DNA of 64,000 nucleotides. It comes from Liolophura sinensis. Lineage: Eukaryota; Mollusca; Polyplacophora; Chitonida; Chitonidae. The translations under genes were made by a program, and so were the position numbers. Below, one piece after another: positions 58,031-64,000 of this stretch. Below the pieces are notes generated by a model. It saw only the letters and a list, made by a program, of their open reading frames with translations. It ran no database searches and was not told the origin of the DNA. The stretch lies in contig NC_088296.1 of NCBI RefSeq assembly GCF_032854445.1, positions 2,193,246-2,257,245 on the forward strand. The letters are read 5' to 3'. The number at the start of each line of letters is the position of its first letter. Position 1 is the first letter of the stretch.

Positions 58031-58386
58031 ACATCACTATCAAACACCTCTGCCCAAATTGGATTGACCAGACCTTTGTCAAAAAAGTCGGTCGCACAGA
58101 ATAAAAGGAAGAATCGCCAAATTTCTAACTGAGCAGAATGGATTTCTTCTCAGGAAAGCGAGGTTTGCATACTCTCCTCATACCTGTATTGATATTTTAA
58201 TGCTTCTTAAACGAGAATTGGAGAATAGCAACAAAAGTACTGTAGCCAATATGTTGTTGGAAAACGAAAAGAGATGGAGGCTGTGTGCTGTCTTGAACGT
58301 TAATATTTTTGTAAATAGGAACACCCTCACAGGTGGCAGTATGAGCGATTTGCCATTCTCATTTCAGGAACAAAAACGAGCTCATA

Positions 58387-59049
58387 ATGGCCGAAAGCAA
58401 GCAGAATCGGGATGATGTTCTCACATGTTCGATATGTATGGAAACATACCGGCAACCGGTAATACTACCCTGTCAGCACAGTTTTTGTAGGGAATGCATT
58501 CATTTGTATGCTGACAAGTCTAAATCTGTGCAGACAGATGAGACCTCTGACAGCACGGGCAGTGAGGACATTCATCAGCAGATAGCATGCCCTGTGTGTC
58601 GGGCATCGACCAGTCTGGGGAGAGAAGGTGTGGCTGGTCTGCCTCCCAACTTTCACCTGGCGGAAATTGTGGAGAAGTTCTCTGCTGTAAAGGTTGAGGA
58701 TGACGCCCCATATTGTTCTCTGTGTGAGGAGGAAAATCCTGCTAAAGCTGTCAAGTTTTGTACCAACTGTGGTGTGTTCTACTGTCAGGAATGTCTAAAT
58801 TACCATCCAATGAAGGGGCCTCTAAAACGTCATCGACTGATATCCTCCCTGGAGTACCTCTCCCAGAAAAGTTCACAGGGTCAAGGCAGCTGGGACCACC
58901 AATCAACCCAGCAGCCGTCGTGTGCTGGACACGGTCAGCCATTCATCTTGTACTGTGTACCATGCAGGATGGTGATCTGTCTGGGGTGTGTGGTTGACCA
59001 TCCGAAACACGCTGTGCTAGATATAAAATCAGCAGCTGAGAATGACAAG
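58387..59049 (+). CDS. TRIM exon 1: RING, B-box 1, B-box 2
   Basis: 221 codons ending exactly at AAG|GTAATG. RING ligands are C14, C17, C29, H31, C34, C37, C68 and C71, with an unusually long acidic Ser/Thr loop (residues 43-66) between C37 and C68. B-box 1 ligands are C110, C113, C125, C128, C133, C136, H140 and H149. B-box 2 ligands are C179, H182, C190, C193, C198, C201, H205 and H208. All metal ligands are intact. The start ATG 58387 lies 20 bases after a possible acceptor and is the first Met before the RING. Confidence 0.92.
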
Positions 59050-61576
59050 GTAATGCAAAAAAGACATTCGTGTATCAACTGTCAAACAAAATGGATGTTC
59101 TGAGTCAATAATCGTAAGGTCAATACCCAAAACAGCGATGAACATGAAATAACTAAGAAATTGTGTATGTTCAAAATTACTTTGGAATCATGCCAAGAGA
59201 AGTAGTAAACAGTTTTCATTGATGTTAGAAAGAAGCAAGGAATGTTCTAGGCGAATAACTTAAATCGCTATCTAAATCATGTACCATTCTAGTATATAAG
59301 TCGATAATGAAAATAAATATGGCCTGATTTAGAACTATATATTGACCCCAAATTTATGATCTGTGGTGAAGAATGGGGCATTTTGTCCTGCAGCGTGATG
59401 GGGCATTTGAAAGGCAGATTTTTTAACGTTTTTTTTTAAATTTTTTCCATTACAGCCTGCAATTTTGAACAAGATTAGTGAACTAGAGAAAGTGCTGCAA
59501 GAAACTAGAGAATCACTGTCAGGAGTTATGAGGCTGCACAAGGAGATACAGGTTTGTATTTTCCATGATACATGTTCAGCCTGTGTTGTACCGCATACCC
59601 TGTTGACTCATTTTGACTATGTGGAGTATTGCTATCATTCACAAATCCAGGTAACATACAGCTGTCAATCATCTAGTCTTGATAAAGCTGTCTTCTGTCA
59701 CCTATTATATATGTAGATTGCAATTTAAAAGTTAAACCCGAACACTGATGACTTTTTATAAGAACTGAAAGAGGGGAATACACGGATTGATGCGGAGACG
59801 TATTTGCGTGAAGGACGAGTCTATTTTACCTATTTCTGGTTTATCTAATCAGACTATCATATTATTATGACTTTCTTCTCATTGACACACACGCGATATG
59901 CCCACCTCAGACATCTCCATTTGATATATCATTGCCAATCGTACGTTGTCATAATAATATCCATAATATATATACGTACACCATTTCATCTGATGGGGCG
60001 TTCGGGTTTGAACCAGCCCCAGGTATCTGAGGTTCCGTGGGAAGCATCTAAGGCTTCACCATCTCGCCTTGTTCGGAGCATCAGTTGTGATGGCACGATC
60101 GTTTTTGCTATTGAAGCACGTACCTTTGGGGTTTGAGTCGACACTTACATGTACATCACTGGACTAAAGGGAAATCCCCTCTATCCCGGCGGTACATTGT
60201 AGACGCAGTTGTGTGGCGCTTATATTTCACCCTGTTACACATACATATATAACTTCTTAAACACAGTTCTAAAGGTCTGGATGAGGTAATAAATGATTTT
60301 TCTGTTTGGCAGGAAAATCAGGAACTTCACACTCAGGAGGTAGAGAAAGCTTATTGTGCAGCCTTGGAAGCCTTACAAGCCTGGAGGCAGCACTCTTTAG
60401 ATGGTATGAAAACCCGCTATTCACAGTGGAGTGTGGAATGTAGCGCCATACTCAAACATTTCCAGCTACAGGCGCAAGAAATGGAGGGGATTGTACAGGC
60501 TTCCAAGGATTTGTTGGCGTCAATGGACGTCGAGTTTTTACAGGTAAATCAAACATGCACACTCTCTAACACTGGTTCAGCTGCCTCAACTCCAGATGTT
60601 ACCCATGACCCAACCAGCCTTAGGAACTGGGATCACGTGTTCAAATTCATCTCATGCTGCCAGATCTACTAAAGTTGTAGATCCTAAGTTCAACAGCTTT
60701 ATTTTGCTCAGTGGTACCCTCCAGTCCCTGTCCACTTTTCTACCCATAACCGGACCACTGTCTGATTAAAACAAGAAAGAAGTAATATGTAATGTCAAAA
60801 TATATTGTATGTTGTTTTTCAAAAACAAGTTTTGTATGTAAACAGATCTTTGGGGGGAAATTGCATTGTATGAAACTCCATGGAATTTATTAACCGGAAT
60901 TGTGAGCTGATGTGTACTATGTAATGGATCAGGGGATGGTCTAAATGTTTGAGGTAATAGCCAAGGGTGCCTATATACTTGGAGAGATAAGACATTTCAA
61001 TTACAACTGTGTTCTTGTTACATGTTGAGGTGAAAGTATGGCTAGAGCATCTCAGTTTCGGTTATCATCTTTACATGATTTTATATGTGTTTTCAATTCT
61101 GTTTGTTGACAGGGTTCCACGGGCTTCTCCAAAACGTATGTATAAATGTGTTATGCCTCTCTATGCACATGACTATTGTCAGCAAAGGTGCTTCTGTAAC
61201 ACTAAGTACCAGCCCTGTAGTTGTCCAAAACATGACCCAAGTGGAAAATATATGTACTGTACATCTGTTTGTCCAGACAAATCAGATCTAACCTGCTAAG
61301 AATAGTACATCATGGCATTCTCATAACTGTGTGGTACGCAAGATTACTACACGACTGTGTCTCTTTGTTTTCTCTCCTCTTCTCACAGAATTGATGACCA
61401 ACTGAATGAGATAAGAGCAGATCTGGAGAAACATGAGGTCAGCAAACAGAAGCTTCTAGATTTTATACAACGTGACCTTGTTGTCCCCAGACACCTGACA
61501 GTCAAAGAGACAGCGCAAGAAAGTCAGGACTTAGAAGCAACAGTCAGTGGACACATGTCACGCCCAGGTGTTACAA
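58387..61576 (+). CDS. TRIM family RING E3 ubiquitin ligase, five exons visible, 3' end outside window
   Basis: Coding exons are 58387-59049, 59456-59551, 60313-60543, 61113-61135 and 61389-61576, joined in frame (phases 0, 0, 0, 2) at GT/AG borders. The product so far is 400 residues: RING C3HC4 at 14-71, B-box 1 at 110-149, B-box 2 at 179-208 and a coiled coil from about 215 to 360. RING TRIM proteins use the RING to recruit an E2 and the antiparallel coiled coil to dimerise; substrates are set by a C-terminal domain, which is not seen here. After exon 5 a GTAGGT donor follows; if it is not used, the frame ends at TAA 61594 (406 residues, no substrate domain). I cannot place the gene in a named orthologue group. 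Intron 1 carries a Rep-A copy. The gene may act in ubiquitin signalling, possibly immune, but this is family inference only. Confidence 0.9.
59075..59330 (-). repeat. Rep-A copy in TRIM intron 1, reverse
   Basis: The minus strand reads ATGGTACATGATTTAGATAG, GATTTAAGTTATTCGCC, TGAAAACTGTTTACTACTTC and GACCTTACGATTATTGACTC, the Rep-A order. It fills most of the intron between exon 1 and exon 2. Confidence 0.75.
59456..59551 (+). CDS. TRIM exon 2 (96 nt, coiled coil start)
   Basis: Preceded by TTTTTTCCATTACAG and followed by GTTTGT. Phase 0 on both sides; 32 codons with heptad-like LNKISELEKVLQETRESL. 96 nt is the standard size for this exon in vertebrate TRIM genes. Confidence 0.88.
60313..60543 (+). 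CDS. TRIM exon 3 (231 nt, main coiled coil)
   Basis: Bounded by TCTGTTTGGCAG and GTAAAT. 77 codons, phase 0 on both sides, rich in Glu, Gln, Leu and Ala (ENQELHTQEVEKAYCAALEA and onwards). 231 nt equals the length known for the matching exon in many vertebrate TRIM genes. Confidence 0.9.
61113..61135 (+). CDS. TRIM exon 4 (23-nt micro-exon)
   Basis: GTTTGTTGACAG precedes GGTTCCACGGGCTTCTCCAA (first 20 of 23 nt), followed by GTATGT. It encodes GSTGFSK plus two bases of the next codon. With it, exon 3 and exon 5 join in frame; without it the frame of exon 5 is lost. Confidence 0.8.
61389..61576 (+). CDS. TRIM exon 5 (188 nt)
   Basis: Preceded by TCTCCTCTTCTCACAG. It encodes IDDQLNEIRADLEKHEVSKQ and onwards, the end of the coiled coil, then a polar linker. 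The likely donor GTAGGT at 61577 leaves phase 1. Read-through would add only six residues before TAA 61594-61596. Confidence 0.75.
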
Positions 61577-61639
61577 GTAGGTTCCTGTATGTATAAATGA
61601 TATACAACCGGGTGTGTTCATAAACGACTGTAGGGTTTC

Positions 61640-62485
61640 ATTAGTATGTTCATCAAAAACACAAACATAAAATGGAGCAGGCGCATTGACATGTGTGTGC
61701 AAAACACACGATAGACTGTGTTAAGGAAACAAACCGAAATCTCCTGGGTGCACCAAGAAAATGAACAGTATTCCAAGAGAAAAGAAAGTGAAAAGAGTTT
61801 ACAAAAAGCACAAATAGTATGAGGTGTACGCTAGAGTGTAAACAAAACACAAACTGATGCCAGGTTGACAGTAGGTGTGGCCAAAAGACACAAAGTAATG
61901 CAAGGTGTACACAAAGATACAAACTAATTTTGAGGCATGCACTAAGGTGAGCAAAACAGATACAAGCCAATGTAAGGCATGCAATAGGGTGCTAAAAGAA
62001 GATACAAACTGATGTGAGGCATACAGTAGGGTGGGCAAAATGGTACAGCCTAATGTGAGGTATACAGTAGGGTGGGCACAGAAGGCACAGACTAATTTGA
62101 TGTATACAGTAAGGAGTGCACAAAAGACACAAACTAAATTCATGCATACAGCAGGGTGTGCCCAGTGGACACAGTAGGATGTGCACAGAAGAGACAAAAT
62201 AATGTGAGGTATACAGCAGTGTGTGCACAAAAGACACAGACTGAAGTGAGGTATACCGTAGGGTGTTCCCAGCAGAGGCAGACTACTGTGAGGTATACAG
62301 TAGAGAGTGCCCAGAAGACACAAACTAATGTGAGGTGTACACTAGTGTGTGCACAAAAGACACAGGCTAATGTGAGGTATGCAATTGTGTGTGTACAGAG
62401 GAGAAAAAACTAATGTCAGGTACACAGTAAGGTGTGCCCTAAAGACACAGACTATAGTTGGGTGTGATCAGAGGATACAATCTAA
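61640..62485. repeat. 42-bp minisatellite, about 20 units, downstream of TRIM exon 5
   Basis: Units contain GTGTGCACAAAAGACACAGA then CTAATGTGAGGTATACAGTA, diverging toward the left edge. The unit is a multiple of three, which creates frames of 85 codons (plus, 62156-62413) and 174 codons (minus, 61799-62323) that I regard as artefacts. Confidence 0.9.
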
Positions 62486-62739
62486 TGTGTAACGTAAAAC
62501 AGTGTATGGTTCTTGTAAAGGGTACATTGGGCTCTGAAGTCAAGAAGCATTCATTAAGCCATCCTAGTAAATTTAATACCAATGTAAGCTGTATACTGCA
62601 TTGTTTCCTAAAAAATAAATAAAAATGTCGTGTATACAGGAGTATGGTTTTAAACTAAAAATAGCAAAGGGAAGTTCATTGCAGAGTTATATATCAGCAG
62701 TTGTACAGTTGAAGCACGGCAAATGGTAATGTCTACCTG

Positions 62740-64000
62740 GTATTTACAGTATGTGTACAAATCAGCAGGTGTAATGTTAGATCAAGACTGGTGTGTATGT
62801 ATTCTTTAGTGTCTCGGTGATCTTTTTTGATGTATAGGACTGATAGTAGTGTACCTCTCGGTGTCCCTCGATGTTTACCGTATGTGTACAAATCAGCAGG
62901 TGTAATGCTAGATCACGACTGGTGTGTATGTAGGTGTAGTGTTAGAACAGAACAGATAGCATATTTTACCCTGGGTGTCTGAATGATATTTGCCTGATGT
63001 GTACAAAGCAGCAGGTGTACTGTTAGGACAGACAGATAACATGTTTTACCCTTGTGTGTCAGAGAGATAGTTACCTGATGTGTAAAAATCAGCAGGTGTA
63101 CTGTTGGGACAAAACATATGACATATTTTACCCCTGGGTGCCAGAGTGATATTTACCTGATGTGTACAAATCAGCAGGTGTACTGTTAGGACAGAACAGA
63201 TAACATATTTTACCCCTGAGTGTCAGTGAAATTTACCTGATGTGTACAAATCAGCAGGTGTACTGTTAGGACAGAACAGATAACATATTTTACCCCTGAG
63301 TGTTAGTGAAATTTACCTGATGTGTACAAATCAGCAGGTGTACTGTTAGGACAGAACAGATAACATATTTTACCCCTGAGTGTTAGTGAAATTTACCTGA
63401 TGTGTACAAATCAGCAGGTGTACTGTTATGACAGAACAGATAACATATTTTACCCCTGAGTGTTAGTGAAATTTACCTGATGTGTACAAAGCAGCAGTTG
63501 TACTGTTATGACAGAACAGATAACATATTTTACCCCTGAGTGTTAGGGAAATTTACCTGATGTGTACAAAGCAGCATGTGTACTGTGAGAACAGAACAGA
63601 TAACATACTTTACCCCTGAGTGTTAGTGAAATTTACCTGATGTGTACAAATCAGCAGTTGTACAGTTAGGACAGAACAGATAACATATTTTACCCCTGAG
63701 TGTTAGTGAAATTTACCTGATGTGTACAAATCAGCAGTTGTACAGTAAGGACAGAACAGATAACATATTTTACCCCTGAGTGTTAGTGAAATTTACCTGA
63801 TGTGTACAAATCAGCAGTTGTACAGTTAGGACAGAACAGATAACATATTTTACCCCTGACTGTCAGTGAAATTTACCTGATGTGTACAAAGCAGCAGAGG
63901 TACTGTTAGGACAGAACATATTTTACTTTTGAATGTCTGAGTGATATTTATCGCAGCAGGTGTACTGTTAGGACAGAACAGAGAAAGTATTTTACCCCTG
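62740..64000. repeat. 80-bp satellite array, runs past the window edge
   Basis: Units of 80 bp carry ACCTGATGTGTACAAATCAG, CAGGTGTACTGTTAGGACAG and AACATATTTTACCCCTGAGT. About nine units from 63220 to 63880 are nearly identical. Units before 63220 and after 63880 are diverged and irregular in length. Confidence 0.95.

Noticed and set aside
59465-59716. 83-codon extension of TRIM exon 2
   Set aside because: The coiled-coil signal stops at the GTTTGT donor at 59552; the rest is intron read-through.
61009-61299. 96-codon Cys-rich plus-strand frame overlapping TRIM exon 4
   Set aside because: It crosses the splice sites of the 23-nt exon in another frame and is intronic; its Cys pattern fits no domain I know.
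61799-62323. 174-codon minus-strand frame rich in Cys, Leu and Tyr
   Set aside because: Produced by a 42-bp tandem array whose unit is a multiple of three; other frames are open for the same reason.

Overview
This is a gene-poor, repeat-rich stretch of animal nuclear DNA. Interrupted coding sequence with clean GT/AG junctions, tRNA-derived SINEs with A-rich tails, MITE-like elements, many minisatellites and TA/TG microsatellites rule out a prokaryote. The two SINE types have 3' ends resembling short repeats I associate with mollusc genomes (one ends in a GGCGTAAAACACCAATCAAATAAA-like tail, the other in a GACGTTAAACCCCAAACACTCA-like tail). A marine mollusc or close lophotrochozoan relative is my best guess, but this is inference.

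Only two convincing coding units were found, both in the last 10 kb. (1) At 54.2-55.5 kb a 424-codon open frame encodes the C-terminal two thirds of a pogo/Tigger/Jerky-type DDE_1 transposase. It keeps the second and third catalytic aspartates, an acidic serine-rich linker and a conserved C-terminal module, but the DNA-binding domain and first catalytic aspartate are not visible upstream. (2) At 58.39-61.58 kb a five-exon TRIM (RING, B-box 1, B-box 2, coiled-coil) ubiquitin-ligase gene runs on the plus strand. Its internal exons are exactly 96, 231 and 23 nt, the pattern known from vertebrate TRIM genes. Its 3' end probably lies outside the window, because a good donor site follows exon 5 and the next 2.4 kb is two tandem arrays (42-bp and 80-bp units).

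The first 54 kb is built mainly of interspersed repeats, named here for reference. SINE-1 (about 20 copies or fragments) and SINE-2 (6 copies or fragments) are tRNA-derived. Rep-A (about 300 bp, about 12 copies) includes inverted pairs, one copy split by a SINE-1, and one in TRIM intron 1. Rep-B (about 640 bp) occurs three times on one strand between 4.8 and 14.9 kb. Rep-C (0.9-1.9 kb) has conserved ends and a variable interior. Rep-E, Rep-F and Rep-G (0.3-0.95 kb) occur in 3, 4 and 2 copies. A 520-bp MITE with TA target duplications lies at 847-1366, with a second partial copy near 17.8 kb.

Between these lie minisatellites with units of about 12, 48, 27, 45, 23, 15, 11, 67, 42 and 80 bp. Several have unit lengths divisible by three and so produce long fortuitous open frames (15.0-15.7, 21.4-21.8, 40.2 and 62.1 kb). 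At 6.16-6.32 kb a short frame preceded by a strong acceptor-like tract may be the remnant of a transposase helix-turn-helix domain. All comparisons were made by eye within the window; no database search was possible.
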